DNA of 42,610 bases from JAJDIA01 sp031555145 (GCA_031555145.1 JAVBUR010000024.1:1-42610); one strand, 5' to 3'. Counted from the first letter of the stretch, positions 16,563 through 25,134 are shown. The notes: generated by a model from the sequence alone, not told the origin. Numbers and translations: made by a program.

Positions 16563-18218
16563 TTATTTCAGCAGTTCCCTTGCATTGGCCATGGCGGCAT
16601 CGGTGAGAGTAGCGCCGCTGAGCATACGAGCGGTTTCACGAATGCGTTCGTCGGGGGTGAGGAGGCGGATACGAGTATAGGTGCGGTCGGGGGTATCTTC
16701 TTTATAGACAAAGAAGTGAGCTTTTCCCTTGACGGCTACCTGCGGGAGGTGGGTAATGGTGATGACCTGCATCTTCGAGCCGAGTTCCTGCATGATGTCG
16801 CCCATCCGGCTGGCGATATCACCCGATACGCCAGTATCCACCTCGTCGAAAATAATAGCAGGCAAGGCTGTAAAGCCGGCGATCATAGCCTTGATGCAGA
16901 GCATGAGGCGGGAGATTTCACCACCCGAGGCCGTCTGTGCGACGGGCTGCAGGCTACCGTTCTTATTGGCGGAGAAGAGAAAGTGGATCTCGTCCATGCC
17001 ATCAGCGCCCGGTTCCCCCTTCGGAGTAATCTCCACCTGAAAGCGGGCGTTAGGAATACCAAGGGAAGCGATCATGGTGATCAGTTGCGTGGAGATAGAG
17101 CTGGCCACGGTACGCCGTTGATCGCTAAGGCGGGTGGCTAGCTTCAACAGCCCGTCGTAAGCAGCCTGCTGTTGCTGTTCGAGATGAGCAATAGCTTCAT
17201 CGGAGGAATCAATTTCCTGCAGACGGACTTCGTAATCGGCCTGGAGGGCAAGGAGTTCATCGACAGTCGCCAGGTGATGCTTCTGCTGGAGGGAATAGAT
17301 CGTATTGAGGCGGTCGTTCACCCAGGCAAAGCGTTCAGGGTTGAACTCCACGTGATCCTGCATGGTGTCGGCTTCAGATGCCAGGTCACCAAGATCGATA
17401 TATGCCGTACGGATGCGCTCGCCCATTTCCTTCGCCTGTGGGAAGTAACGTTCGAGCGTAGTTGCCGTGTTAAGCGCTTCCTTCATAATCGACAGACAAC
17501 CCAACTCTTCGCCCTGAAAGAGGGATGAAATGCGGAACAGTCCGGCCTTGATCTCTTCGGCATGCGAAAGCATCTCCTGCTCTTCCTCCCAATGCTCCTG
17601 TTCACCGGCTTCGAGGCGGGTGGCGGCGAGTTGTTCGTGCTGGAAACGGATATAGTCTTCTTCCTGACGGGAACGGGCGGAGGCCTCGCGAAGGGCGGCC
17701 AACTCGCGGCGGAGCGACTGCCAATGTTGGTAAGCCATGCGATAGTCGTCGAGAAGGGTGGCATTCTGTGCCATGACATCCACTACATTCAGTTGGAAAC
17801 GGTTGTCGCCCAACAGCAGGTTCTCATGCTGTGAGTGAATATCGATCAGGCGATTACCCAGTTCCTTGATCACAGAAAGCGATACCGGCGAGTCGTTGAC
17901 AAAAGCGCGCGATTTACCGGAGGCCAGCAGTTCACGCCGGAAGATGCAACTCTCGGCATCGTATTCAAGGTCCTGCTCGTGAAAGAAGGCTTCTAAGCCG
18001 TAGGCAGCGATATCGAACACTGCTTCGATCACACACTTTTCTTCGCCCGGGGCGATACTTTTGGCATCAGCACGTTGGCCGAGTACGAGCGACAAGGCGC
18101 CGAGGATGATAGACTTACCCGCCCCGGTCTCGCCGGTGATCACCGACAAGCCATTGTCGAACCGGATATCCAGTGCGTCGATCAAGACGTAGTTCTGTAT
18201 AAGCAATGATTTTAGCAT
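16563..18218 (-). CDS. recN: DNA repair protein RecN
   Basis: This 551-residue SMC-like ATPase acts at double-strand breaks. Walker A is GETGAGKS, shortly after the N-terminal MLKSLLIQNYVLI. Walker B and signature regions are near the C-terminus (TASGGEISRLML and IIFDEVDTGVSG). Between them lies a long coiled-coil arm (about 150-380) rich in Glu, Gln and Arg. Length matches the family (about 550). I chose the ATG at 18218, since the longer open frame adds 40 residues overlapping the DUF4835 gene. It is the last gene of the dnaN-to-recN cluster, 13 bases after DUF4835. Confidence 0.95.
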   Translation of the reverse strand: MLKSLLIQNYVLIDALDIRFDNGLSVITGETGAGKSIILGALSLVLGQRADAKSIAPGEEKCVIEAVFDIAAYGLEAFFHEQDLEYDAESCIFRRELLASGKSRAFVNDSPVSLSVIKELGNRLIDIHSQHENLLLGDNRFQLNVVDVMAQNATLLDDYRMAYQHWQSLRRELAALREASARSRQEEDYIRFQHEQLAATRLEAGEQEHWEEEQEMLSHAEEIKAGLFRISSLFQGEELGCLSIMKEALNTATTLERYFPQAKEMGERIRTAYIDLGDLASEADTMQDHVEFNPERFAWVNDRLNTIYSLQQKHHLATVDELLALQADYEVRLQEIDSSDEAIAHLEQQQQAAYDGLLKLATRLSDQRRTVASSISTQLITMIASLGIPNARFQVEITPKGEPGADGMDEIHFLFSANKNGSLQPVAQTASGGEISRLMLCIKAMIAGFTALPAIIFDEVDTGVSGDIASRMGDIMQELGSKMQVITITHLPQVAVKGKAHFFVYKEDTPDRTYTRIRLLTPDERIRETARMLSGATLTDAAMANARELLK

Positions 18219-18231
18219 AACGGTCGTTTCC

Positions 18232-19137
18232 TTACTTTTTGAGGGCTTCCAGACGGGTGGTTTCTGTAGGGAAGAGGTTGGATAGCATTTTGAATCCCTC
18301 CTGCTTCTCTTGTGAGGTAGCCTTGGAATATATGGCAATTACCTCGTCGAGCTTCGCATCAGCAAACATCTGGAGGATGATTGACGTAGGACGCGCAGTC
18401 CGAATCTGTTCTAGTGCCGGGAGGGTGCCGATCAGAGTGGTGCGTCCGCGGTCGGGATTAGCTGCCATTTCGTCCAGCCCTTTGCGATGATAGGTGTACC
18501 ACATCGTGCGGAAAGCATCGGAAGTGTTATCGGTGAGCGCCGTGATCACGGCGTGTTTATTATTCGTGCTTTCGAATGCCCGCCATCCCGACCAACCCAT
18601 CTGTGCCTGCGCCAGGCTGACGATTTGCTGTGCCTGTTGGATAAAAGCCTCCCCACCTTTCGGAGCAAAACTGTCGAAATCCAGTCCGAGGATGAGGTAG
18701 ATATAAAAGGCAATGGTAGCCGTCAGGTTACTGCTGAGCGTATTCTCCACAAACTCCAGTTGTTCGAACTCCACATAGTCGAAGTCGAACTGGCGGTCGC
18801 GGAAGTTGAGCGTCGTTGTCGAGTAGCTTGAGTTATAGACCGGGCGGCGCGCCTGTACCTGTATCTCCGACTTGAAGGTATTTTCAGACAGTTCGCTGAC
18901 GATGATGGTGAAGGTACAGTCGATCTTCTCGTTCGTATTGAAGGTGGCATCGGTCCACTTACGGTTGTTGATAAACTCATTAAGCGCCGTTTGCAGCGTA
19001 GTGAATACCTGCTTGCTGGAGCCTTGTACCTTGTCACTGTTGATGGTGAGGCGTGCGTTCAGTTCCTGCGCCTGCCCGGCTATAGGCGGCAGACACAGCC
19101 CGATAACGGCGGCCAGGAGTAATATCGACTGTTTCAT
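18232..19137 (-). CDS. DUF4835 family secreted protein
   Basis: This 301-residue protein has a clear signal peptide (MKQSILLLAAVIGLCLPPIAGQAQ) and so acts in the periplasm or outer membrane. The mature start ELNARLTINSDKVQGSS and the later NNRKWTDATF are recognisable DUF4835 features. The family is found in Bacteroidetes, usually between coaBC and recN, as here; its function is unknown. The start overlaps the coaBC stop by 4 bases (ATGA), so translation is probably coupled. It may be needed for something tied to replication or cofactor supply, but only position suggests this. Confidence 0.88.
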   Translation of the reverse strand: MKQSILLLAAVIGLCLPPIAGQAQELNARLTINSDKVQGSSKQVFTTLQTALNEFINNRKWTDATFNTNEKIDCTFTIIVSELSENTFKSEIQVQARRPVYNSSYSTTTLNFRDRQFDFDYVEFEQLEFVENTLSSNLTATIAFYIYLILGLDFDSFAPKGGEAFIQQAQQIVSLAQAQMGWSGWRAFESTNNKHAVITALTDNTSDAFRTMWYTYHRKGLDEMAANPDRGRTTLIGTLPALEQIRTARPTSIILQMFADAKLDEVIAIYSKATSQEKQEGFKMLSNLFPTETTRLEALKK

Positions 19138-20339
19138 GGGAGGATGGCAACGAGTTGGTTGACGATATCGGTGGCGACAGCCTGCTTATCCTTCAGGGGA
19201 TAGTGTTCGGTGTGACCGTCTTTATCGATGATGGTAATCTTGTTGGTATCGTGGCGGAACCCAGCACCAGTATCGGCCAGTGAGTTGAGCACGATAAAAT
19301 CGAGGTTCTTGCGCCGGAGCTTACCGACGGCATAGGCTTCAGCGTCGGTGGTTTCGAGGGCGAAACCGACGAGCACCTGCCCGGGTCGTTTCTGCTGCCC
19401 GAGGGCGGCGGCAATATCGGGGTTGGGCACGAGACGGAGGGTCATATTGCCCGTCGTCTCGCGTTTGATCTTTGTGTCGGCGGCATGGTCCGGACGGTAG
19501 TCGGCGACGGCGGCACAAAGGATAGCCGCATCGGCTTCGCGGAAGGCATCGACCGTAGCGGCATACATTTCATCGGCCGACTCTACATCGACACGACGGA
19601 TATGGGGATGAGAGACAGGCAGCGATACGGGACCGGTCACCAGCACGACTTCGGCACCGCGCCGGGCGCAGGCTTCCGCCAGGGCGAAACCCATCTTGCC
19701 AGAAGAGTAGTTGCCAATAAAGCGGACGGGGTCAATCTTCTCATAGGTCGGCCCGGCTGTAATCACTATTTTTTTTTTTACCAGGTCTTGCTGTTGGGCG
19801 AAGAAGGCTTCGAGGTGAGTGATGATCACATCCGGTTCTTCCATGCGGCCTTTGCCAATCAGATGGCTGGCCAGTTCGCCTTCAGCGGGTTCGATGATAT
19901 GGTTACCGAAGGAGCGCAGGCGGTCGATATTTTGTTGCGTGGCAGGATGGGCGAACATGTCAAGGTCCATGGCCGGAGCAACGAATACAGGAGCCTTGCA
20001 GGAAAGGTAGGTGGTGATCAGCATATTGTCAGCGATGCCGTTGGCCATCTTGCCGATGGTTGAGGCTGTGGCGGGGGCGATCAACATGGCGTCAGCCCAG
20101 AGGCCAAGGTCGACATGACTGTTCCACGAGCCGTCACGGCTGGAGAAGAACTCACTGATCACGGGGTTGCTGCTCAGCGTGGATAGCGTGAGCGGGGTGA
20201 TGAATTCTTTCCCGGCAGGGGTCATGACCACTTGCACCCGGGCGCCTTTCTTCACCAGTCCGCGTACCAGGTAGGCGGCTTTGTAGGCGGCAATGCTGCC
20301 GGTGATACCTACGATGATATGTTTGTCTTTCAAGCTCAT
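19134..20339 (-). CDS. coaBC: Bifunctional CoaBC: phosphopantothenate-cysteine ligase / decarboxylase
   Basis: This 401-residue enzyme makes 4'-phosphopantetheine from phosphopantothenate and cysteine, two steps of coenzyme A synthesis. The N-terminal flavin domain (about 1-185, CoaC) has GITGSIAAYK and His75. The C-terminal CoaB domain begins near KKIVITAGPTYEKIDPVRFIGN. Using the E. coli Dfp numbering I remember, two of the three decarboxylase residues differ: Asn125 is Asp (PAMDLDMF) and Cys158 is Ser (GELASHL). Such changes are probably normal for this phylum. Start is MSLKDKHIIVG at 20339; the open frame extends 7 residues further. It lies 29 bases after the alcohol dehydrogenase gene. 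Confidence 0.94.
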   Translation of the reverse strand: MSLKDKHIIVGITGSIAAYKAAYLVRGLVKKGARVQVVMTPAGKEFITPLTLSTLSSNPVISEFFSSRDGSWNSHVDLGLWADAMLIAPATASTIGKMANGIADNMLITTYLSCKAPVFVAPAMDLDMFAHPATQQNIDRLRSFGNHIIEPAEGELASHLIGKGRMEEPDVIITHLEAFFAQQQDLVKKKIVITAGPTYEKIDPVRFIGNYSSGKMGFALAEACARRGAEVVLVTGPVSLPVSHPHIRRVDVESADEMYAATVDAFREADAAILCAAVADYRPDHAADTKIKRETTGNMTLRLVPNPDIAAALGQQKRPGQVLVGFALETTDAEAYAVGKLRRKNLDFIVLNSLADTGAGFRHDTNKITIIDKDGHTEHYPLKDKQAVATDIVNQLVAILP

Positions 20340-20368
20340 ACTTATTAAACGCCCGACCAAGGCTTCTA

Positions 20369-21520
20369 TTATAACCGGCGGGCCAAAATTTCGCGGGTGG
20401 CCTTCCAGTCGATGGTGCCGTGTTCGCCGAGGTGCCAGTCACGGTCACGTACTTGGGACACAAGGCCGTCGAGGGCGGAGGCGCCGATGCCATAGTCGGA
20501 CAGGCGGGTCAGCATGCCCATTTCCTGGAAGAATTCTTCGCAGGCGGCGATGGTATGTTGCACCCGTTCGGTCGATGCTCCGGTGGTGATACCGAAAACG
20601 ACCTCGCCGAGGCGGATAATCTTTGCTTCTTTTTCTTTCCGCATATGCGCCATCACGCCGGGCAGAATGACGGCCAGCGTCTGTGCATGATCCAGGCCAA
20701 ACTGCGCCGTGAGGGCATAGCCGATGCGGTGCGACGACCAGTCCTGGGGTACGCCTTGTCCGATCCAGCCGTTCAGGGCATTCGTGGCCGCCCACATCAG
20801 GTTGGCACGGACGTCGTAATCGCCGGAGTCGACCAGCACCTTCCGTCCCTCTTCGACAATCACCTTCATCAGGCCTTCGGCGAAGGTGTCTTGCACCTTG
20901 GCGTTGACCGGATAGGTGAGGTATTGTTCGATGACATGGACAAATGAGTCTACGACCCCATTCACTACCTGGCGCACAGGCAGCGAGTAGGTCACTTCCG
21001 GATCAGAGATGGCGAATTGGGGGAAGACCATCGGACTGGAGAAGTTCAGCTTCTCGGTCGTGGCCACACGGGTGATAACCGCCCGTTCGTTTGTTTCCGA
21101 GCCGGTGGCAGGCAGTGTGATTACTGCGCCGAGCGGCATGGCCTGGTGGATAGGAGTGCCTTTACCGAGGATATCCCATGGATCGCTTTCTTGATAGACG
21201 GCAGCTGCAATGAATTTAGTGGCGTCTACCACCGATCCTCCGCCTACGGCGAGTAGGAAGGTAACACCTTCCGCCTTTACCCGGTCGACGGCCTGCATGC
21301 AGGTTTCGTAATGCGGGTTGGTTTCGATGCCGCCGAACTCGACAACATCAAACGCTTTCAGCGCTTCGGTCACCTGTTCATATACACCATTCTGTTTGAT
21401 ACTGCCTCCGCCATAAAGGAACATCACTTTGCTCCCGGCGGGAATCAGGACAGCCAGGCGGCTGATCATGCCGCGTCCGAACACTACCCTAACTGGGTTA
21501 TAGAATTCGAAGTTATTCAT
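20369..21520 (-). CDS. Iron-containing alcohol dehydrogenase, YqhD/BdhA type
   Basis: This 383-residue protein belongs to the type III (iron) alcohol dehydrogenases, closest in look to YqhD and clostridial butanol dehydrogenases, which reduce aldehydes with NADPH. The nucleotide motif GGGSVVDATKFIAAA is at about residues 97-111. Metal-ligand regions include the Asp/His pair in GVVDSFVHVIEQ and the later His residues in HRIGYALTAQFGLDHAQ. Substrate specificity is not readable. It lies between the exonuclease gene (16 bases) and coaBC (29 bases), an unusual insertion into a housekeeping cluster. Confidence 0.92.
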   Translation of the reverse strand: MNNFEFYNPVRVVFGRGMISRLAVLIPAGSKVMFLYGGGSIKQNGVYEQVTEALKAFDVVEFGGIETNPHYETCMQAVDRVKAEGVTFLLAVGGGSVVDATKFIAAAVYQESDPWDILGKGTPIHQAMPLGAVITLPATGSETNERAVITRVATTEKLNFSSPMVFPQFAISDPEVTYSLPVRQVVNGVVDSFVHVIEQYLTYPVNAKVQDTFAEGLMKVIVEEGRKVLVDSGDYDVRANLMWAATNALNGWIGQGVPQDWSSHRIGYALTAQFGLDHAQTLAVILPGVMAHMRKEKEAKIIRLGEVVFGITTGASTERVQHTIAACEEFFQEMGMLTRLSDYGIGASALDGLVSQVRDRDWHLGEHGTIDWKATREILARRL

Positions 21521-21536
21521 CGCCTTATTGAATTGC

Positions 21537-22307
21537 CTATTTGCTATTAAAAGCGCGGAGCTTGATTTCGGTCAGCATCCGCTTCGTATTCAGGGGGAAG
21601 TCGCTTGCCATCACCCAACTGTAATAGCCGGGGTCGGTAGTCAGCACGTCGGCGACCAACCGGCCTTTGTACTTGCCGAAGTTGATCACTTCCTCGCCTT
21701 TCTCGTTGTATATCATCCGGCCGGCGAAGTCTACATAGTTCTTGAAACTCGAGAATTCGGACAGGCTGGCGACGTCGTTCTTTAGTTCCGGGTAACGGTC
21801 GAGTTGGGCTTTCAGCACCTCGTAGGTAGCCCGGGTATCAGCTTCGGCCGTATGGGCATTTTCCAATATCTGATCGCAGTAGAACTTGTAGGCGGCTGAC
21901 AGTGTACGTTGTTCCATCTTGTGGAAGATGGTCTGTACGTCGACAAACTTCCGGCGGTTGAGGTCGATCATCACGTCGGCACGTAAAAATTCTTCGGCCA
22001 GCAACGGAATGTCAAAACGGTTGGAATTGAAGCCTGCCAGGTCGCACCCTTCGATCAGTACGGCCAGTTTCTTGGCCATCTCGCGGAAGGTAGGGCAATC
22101 CTTCACGTCATCGTCCGTAATACCGTGGATGGCTGTCACTTCAGGCGGTATCGGCATTCCGGGGTTGATACGGTACGTATGGCAATCTTCCTTTCCACTC
22201 GGATACACCTTGAGGAGGGAGATTTCAACGATCCGGTCTTTAGCGATGTCCATACCCGTGGTCTCCAGATCGAAGAAGACCAGGGGGGTGCGTAAGTTCA
22301 ACTGCAT
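21537..22307 (-). CDS. DEDDh-type 3'-5' exonuclease (DnaQ-like)
   Basis: This 256-residue protein carries the exonuclease fold of DNA polymerase III epsilon: ExoI motif FFDLETTGMD at residues 12-21, ExoII around LAGFNSNRFDIPLL, and ExoIII as HTAEADTRATYE. All acidic residues and the His of the DEDDh class are present. The C-terminal part (about 180-256) reads INFGKYKGRLVADV and is a small added domain seen in Bacteroidetes homologues. It lies 9 bases after dnaN, which suggests proofreading or repair next to the sliding clamp. It could be the epsilon subunit or a separate exonuclease. Confidence 0.9.
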   Translation of the reverse strand: MQLNLRTPLVFFDLETTGMDIAKDRIVEISLLKVYPSGKEDCHTYRINPGMPIPPEVTAIHGITDDDVKDCPTFREMAKKLAVLIEGCDLAGFNSNRFDIPLLAEEFLRADVMIDLNRRKFVDVQTIFHKMEQRTLSAAYKFYCDQILENAHTAEADTRATYEVLKAQLDRYPELKNDVASLSEFSSFKNYVDFAGRMIYNEKGEEVINFGKYKGRLVADVLTTDPGYYSWVMASDFPLNTKRMLTEIKLRAFNSK

Positions 22308-22316
22308 TGTATAGGG

Positions 22317-23441
22317 TTAGTCATTCAACATCATCGGCATGAGCAGCATCAGAAGGTCTTCGTTCTCATCGTTTTCCGACGGGAGGATAAGGCCTGCACG
22401 CGACGGGTCAGCAAGTTCGATCGTAACTTCATCGGAGGCGATATTGCCCAGTATCTCAATCAGGAACGTAGCTTTGAAACCGATGCTCAGATCGCTGCCG
22501 TCGTAGCTGCAGGTGATGCGCTCTTCGGCGGAGGTAGAGAAGTCGATATCTTGTGCGGAAACCTTCAGCTCGGTACCTTTCAGTTGGAGTTTGACAAGGC
22601 TGCTGGCCTGGTTGGAGAAAACAGACACACGTTTGAGTGCTGTGAGGAGCGACACGCGGTCGATGGTCACCCGGTAGGGGTTTTCCTGCGGAATGACACT
22701 ATTGTAGTTCGGGTAACGGCCTTCGATGAGGCGGCATACCATTTCGAAATTGGTGCAGCATACGTATGCGTTGTTGTCATCGAACTTCACGGTCACCTTG
22801 TCCGTTTCCTTCGGCAGGATGCCTTTCAACAGGTTGGCGGGTTTCTTGGGTAAGATGAACGAGGCGCGTTCGGGCGACTGGATGGCGGTGTTGCGAAGGC
22901 GTACCAACTTATGGCCGTCGGAAGCAACAAACGTCAGGTCGTCGGTATGGATGTCAAAATAGATACCGTTCATCACGGGACGCAGTTCGTCGTCGGCTGT
23001 GGCAAAGAGTGAACGGCTGATACCACTCATCAACATCGAAGCGTCGATGCTCAGTTCGATGGCGTTGTCGGCCAACGGTTTCTGCTGGGGGTAGGTATCT
23101 CCTTTTTGTCCGATAAAGTTGTATTTACCGTTCTGGAAGTGAATCAGGACTTCCATGTTTGATTCATTGATCTCAAAGGTCAGCGGTTGTTCGGGCAGTT
23201 CTTTCAGGGGTTCGGTCAGGATCTTGGCCGTGATGGCGAATAGTCCGGAGCCGTCCGTGTTTAGTACGTCGACTGAGGTGACCAGGCGTGTTTCAGAGTC
23301 GGACGCCGTGATGGTCAGTTTGTCACCCTGCAGATCGAACAAGAAGCTATCCAGGATCGGTAATGAATTCTTGGAAGCGATCACTTTGCTGATCGACTGT
23401 AAACGCGACAGTAACGCAGTGCTGGATACATCAAATTTCAT
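22317..23441 (-). CDS. dnaN: DNA polymerase III beta subunit (sliding clamp)
   Basis: This 374-residue protein forms the ring-shaped dimer that tethers polymerase III to DNA. It starts MKFDVSSTALLSRLQSISKVI and has three similar clamp domains. Typical marks are DGHKLVRL and IEGRYPNYNSVIP, the latter being part of the conserved partner-binding side. The last residues LLMLLMPMMLND match the normal clamp C-terminus. dnaA is not beside it, as is usual in Bacteroidetes. The promoter at 23470-23499 is a clear -33/-7 pair, and this is the first gene of the dnaN-to-recN cluster. Confidence 0.97.
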   Translation of the reverse strand: MKFDVSSTALLSRLQSISKVIASKNSLPILDSFLFDLQGDKLTITASDSETRLVTSVDVLNTDGSGLFAITAKILTEPLKELPEQPLTFEINESNMEVLIHFQNGKYNFIGQKGDTYPQQKPLADNAIELSIDASMLMSGISRSLFATADDELRPVMNGIYFDIHTDDLTFVASDGHKLVRLRNTAIQSPERASFILPKKPANLLKGILPKETDKVTVKFDDNNAYVCCTNFEMVCRLIEGRYPNYNSVIPQENPYRVTIDRVSLLTALKRVSVFSNQASSLVKLQLKGTELKVSAQDIDFSTSAEERITCSYDGSDLSIGFKATFLIEILGNIASDEVTIELADPSRAGLILPSENDENEDLLMLLMPMMLND

Positions 23442-23469
23442 GTCTTGTTGATTTTAATTTTAAACTGAA

Positions 23470-23499
23470 CAAATGTAGAAAATTATTCGTTGTCGCCAA
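23470..23499 (-). promoter_or_regulatory. Promoter of the dnaN cluster
   Basis: On the minus strand TTG (23499-23497), 19 bases, then TACATTTG (23477-23470) is an excellent match to the Bacteroidetes promoter. The start codon follows 28 bases later. Confidence 0.65.
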
Positions 23500-23532
23500 C
23501 TATCCGATAGCAAGTTTAGTCAAATTGACAAC

Positions 23533-23569
23533 AAAAAAAGGCTTCGCCCGGTCATTGGGCAAAGCCTTT
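23533..23569 (-). terminator. Terminator of the rpmB-rpmG-DUF4295 operon
   Basis: An 8-bp stem (AAAGGCTT with AAGCCTTT) continues with GCCC/GGGC after one mismatch, with a 7-base loop. On the minus strand it is followed by seven T. It lies 25 bases past the DUF4295 stop and before the dnaN promoter, so dnaN is independent of the ribosomal genes. Confidence 0.85.
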
Positions 23570-23594
23570 CGCTTATTTCGTTATCCGCGGAGGT

Positions 23595-23747
23595 TTATTT
23601 CGCGAAATAATCTTTTACTGCTTCATTGGGCACCATTTCTTCTTGGAAGATGTATGCACCTGTTTTCGGAGACTTTACCATCTTGATTACTTTCGAGAAA
23701 GTACGGCCGTCACCTTTCTTAAATGTTGCAACTGCTTTTTTTGCCAT
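23595..23747 (-). CDS. DUF4295 family small protein
   Basis: A 50-residue basic protein read from ATG at 23747 (MAKKAVATFKKGDGRTFSK) to TAA at 23595. It is recognised as DUF4295, a Bacteroidetes family that follows rpmG. It may be a ribosome-associated protein, judged only from size, charge and position; its function is not known to me. It begins 14 bases after the rpmG stop and ends at a terminator. Confidence 0.85.
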   Translation of the reverse strand: MAKKAVATFKKGDGRTFSKVIKMVKSPKTGAYIFQEEMVPNEAVKDYFAK

Positions 23748-23761
23748 TGTTTAATCTCCTA

Positions 23762-23950
23762 TTACTTAATTTCTTTATGTACGGTCATACGTTTCAGTAT
23801 CGGGTTGTATTTCTTCAACTCCATACGAGCGGTAGTATTCTTTCTGTTCTTGGTGGTGATGTAACGGGAAGTGCCCGGCATGCCGCTTTCCTTGTGTTCT
23901 GTGCACTCAAGGATCACCTGTACTCTATTGCCTTTTGCTTTCTTAGCCAT
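23762..23950 (-). CDS. rpmG: 50S ribosomal protein L33
   Basis: This 62-residue protein begins MAKKAKGNRVQVILECTEHK and has the usual L33 features (YITTKNRKNTTARMELKKY). It lacks the zinc-binding Cys pairs of Cys-type L33; only one Cys is present, so it belongs to the zinc-free form. It lies 17 bases after rpmB and forms one operon with it. Confidence 0.96.
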   Translation of the reverse strand: MAKKAKGNRVQVILECTEHKESGMPGTSRYITTKNRKNTTARMELKKYNPILKRMTVHKEIK

Positions 23951-23967
23951 ATGTTATATCCTCCCAA

Positions 23968-24207
23968 TTATACGTTTAAATACCCTTTTTCAGCGGCCGA
24001 TTTGATGGCTGCATCCAAACCAATTTTATTGATTGTGCGCAGGCCGTTTGCTGAAATACTCAGGCTCACCCAACAATCTTGTTCTACCCAGTAGAACTTC
24101 TTCGTAAACAGGTTCACATTAAATTTACGTTTCGTCCGTCTTTTGGAGTGAGAAACGTTATTGCCAACCATTGCTTTTTTACCGGTAATCTGACAAATTT
24201 TAGACAT
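23968..24207 (-). CDS. rpmB: 50S ribosomal protein L28
   Basis: This 79-residue protein begins MSKICQITGKKAMVGNNVSHS and continues with RRTKRKFNVNL, a clear L28 signature. It is the first gene of the rpmB-rpmG-DUF4295 operon. Two candidate promoters lie upstream at 24261-24292 and 24385-24417. Confidence 0.97.
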   Translation of the reverse strand: MSKICQITGKKAMVGNNVSHSKRRTKRKFNVNLFTKKFYWVEQDCWVSLSISANGLRTINKIGLDAAIKSAAEKGYLNV

Positions 24208-24260
24208 CTCTTCTATGTATTATTTTATTCTATTCGCTGTTGTTTTCCGAATCAGGGCGC

Positions 24261-24292
24261 AAAGTAAAGCATAAAAATTAATTCATGCAAAT
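24261..24292 (-). promoter_or_regulatory. Proximal promoter candidate of rpmB
   Basis: TTTG (24292-24289), 20 bases, then TTACTTTG (24268-24261). The -7 box lacks the usual TA start but keeps TTTG, and the -33 is perfect. Confidence 0.45.
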
Positions 24293-24384
24293 TTTTGCCC
24301 ACATAAATAGATGATTTCTTTCCAAGGTGACCCAGCATCATGGTCGAGCAGGAAGGGCAATCCCCTTTTTCTGTTTGCAGCGTG

Positions 24385-24417
24385 CAAATGTACACATAAT
24401 ATTCTGTATACCTGCAA
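24385..24417 (-). promoter_or_regulatory. Distal promoter candidate of rpmB
   Basis: TACATTTG at 24392-24385 is a perfect -7 box; TTG lies 22 bases upstream, slightly far. It lies 178 bases before the rpmB start. Confidence 0.35.
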
Positions 24418-24522
24418 GAAAAAGGTAGAAAAAAAGTTTCTGTTTCTGTAAACAAAAGCACCCCAAGATCGGTTTAACCTATAGAAAGAATCAAAATAGT
24501 CACTTGTCGAACAGACATAATA

Positions 24523-25134
24523 ATGAATGATATGAAGCAAGAAGTAAAGGATTTAATCATCAGTCGCAGAACAAGATACGACTTATCCAACCAGTCCACA
24601 CTTTCCGAAGAAGGCATCCGTGAGATCATCGAAACCGTCATTACACATGTCCCCTCAGCATTCAATTCGCAAACAACGCGTGTCGTGCTTTTGTTGGGAG
24701 AACACCACAAACGGTTGTGGGAGATCGTCAAGGAAGCCCTGAAGAAGGTTACCCCTGCCGGTTCATTTGCGGCTACCGAAGCCAAAGTCGACGGAGCCTT
24801 TGCATCAGGCTATGGCACGATCCTGTTCTTCGAAGATATGGAGATCGTCGAAAACCTGCAGAAGGCTTTTCCTTTGTATGCAGACAATTTCCCCATTTGG
24901 TCGCACAATACGGCCGGCATGCACCAATACATGGTATGGGCGCTTCTGGCCGATGCCGGCATGGGTGCCTCCCTCCAACACTACCACCCGCTGATCGACG
25001 AAGCCGTTGATAAAGAGTGGCACATCAACCCGAAGTGGAAGCTGACCGCCCAGATGCCTTTCGGCGTCACCACCGGCCAACCGGGTAAAAAAGAATTTAT
25101 GCCGCTCGAACAGCGGATCCAGGTATTCAAATAA
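24523..25134 (+). CDS. Nitroreductase-family flavoprotein
   Basis: This 203-residue protein belongs to the FMN-dependent nitroreductase family, which uses NAD(P)H to reduce nitro-compounds, quinones or enones. The phosphate-binding start is SRRTRYDL (about residues 14-21). PSAFNSQTTR and the later GYGTILFFEDM are typical of the branch with short fungal and firmicute nitroreductases. The true substrate is unknown. A second Met at codon 4 (24532, MKQEVKDL) is a plausible start. It stands alone on the plus strand between the ribosomal operon and the polysaccharide locus. Confidence 0.88.
   Translation: MNDMKQEVKDLIISRRTRYDLSNQSTLSEEGIREIIETVITHVPSAFNSQTTRVVLLLGEHHKRLWEIVKEALKKVTPAGSFAATEAKVDGAFASGYGTILFFEDMEIVENLQKAFPLYADNFPIWSHNTAGMHQYMVWALLADAGMGASLQHYHPLIDEAVDKEWHINPKWKLTAQMPFGVTTGQPGKKEFMPLEQRIQVFK

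Larger units (their letters stand above)
24208..24522. other. Intergenic stretch between rpmB and the nitroreductase
   Basis: These 315 bases hold divergent control regions and no supported gene. On the minus strand two promoter-like pairs lead to rpmB. If the distal one is used, the rpmB leader would be about 170 bases long, enough for a regulatory structure; I see no convincing one. No good TAnnTTTG was found on the plus strand for the nitroreductase. Confidence 0.45.

Noticed and set aside
18219..18338. Longer N-terminus of RecN
   Set aside because: The 40 extra residues overlap DUF4835 and are unlike RecN, which normally begins MLKSL-like.
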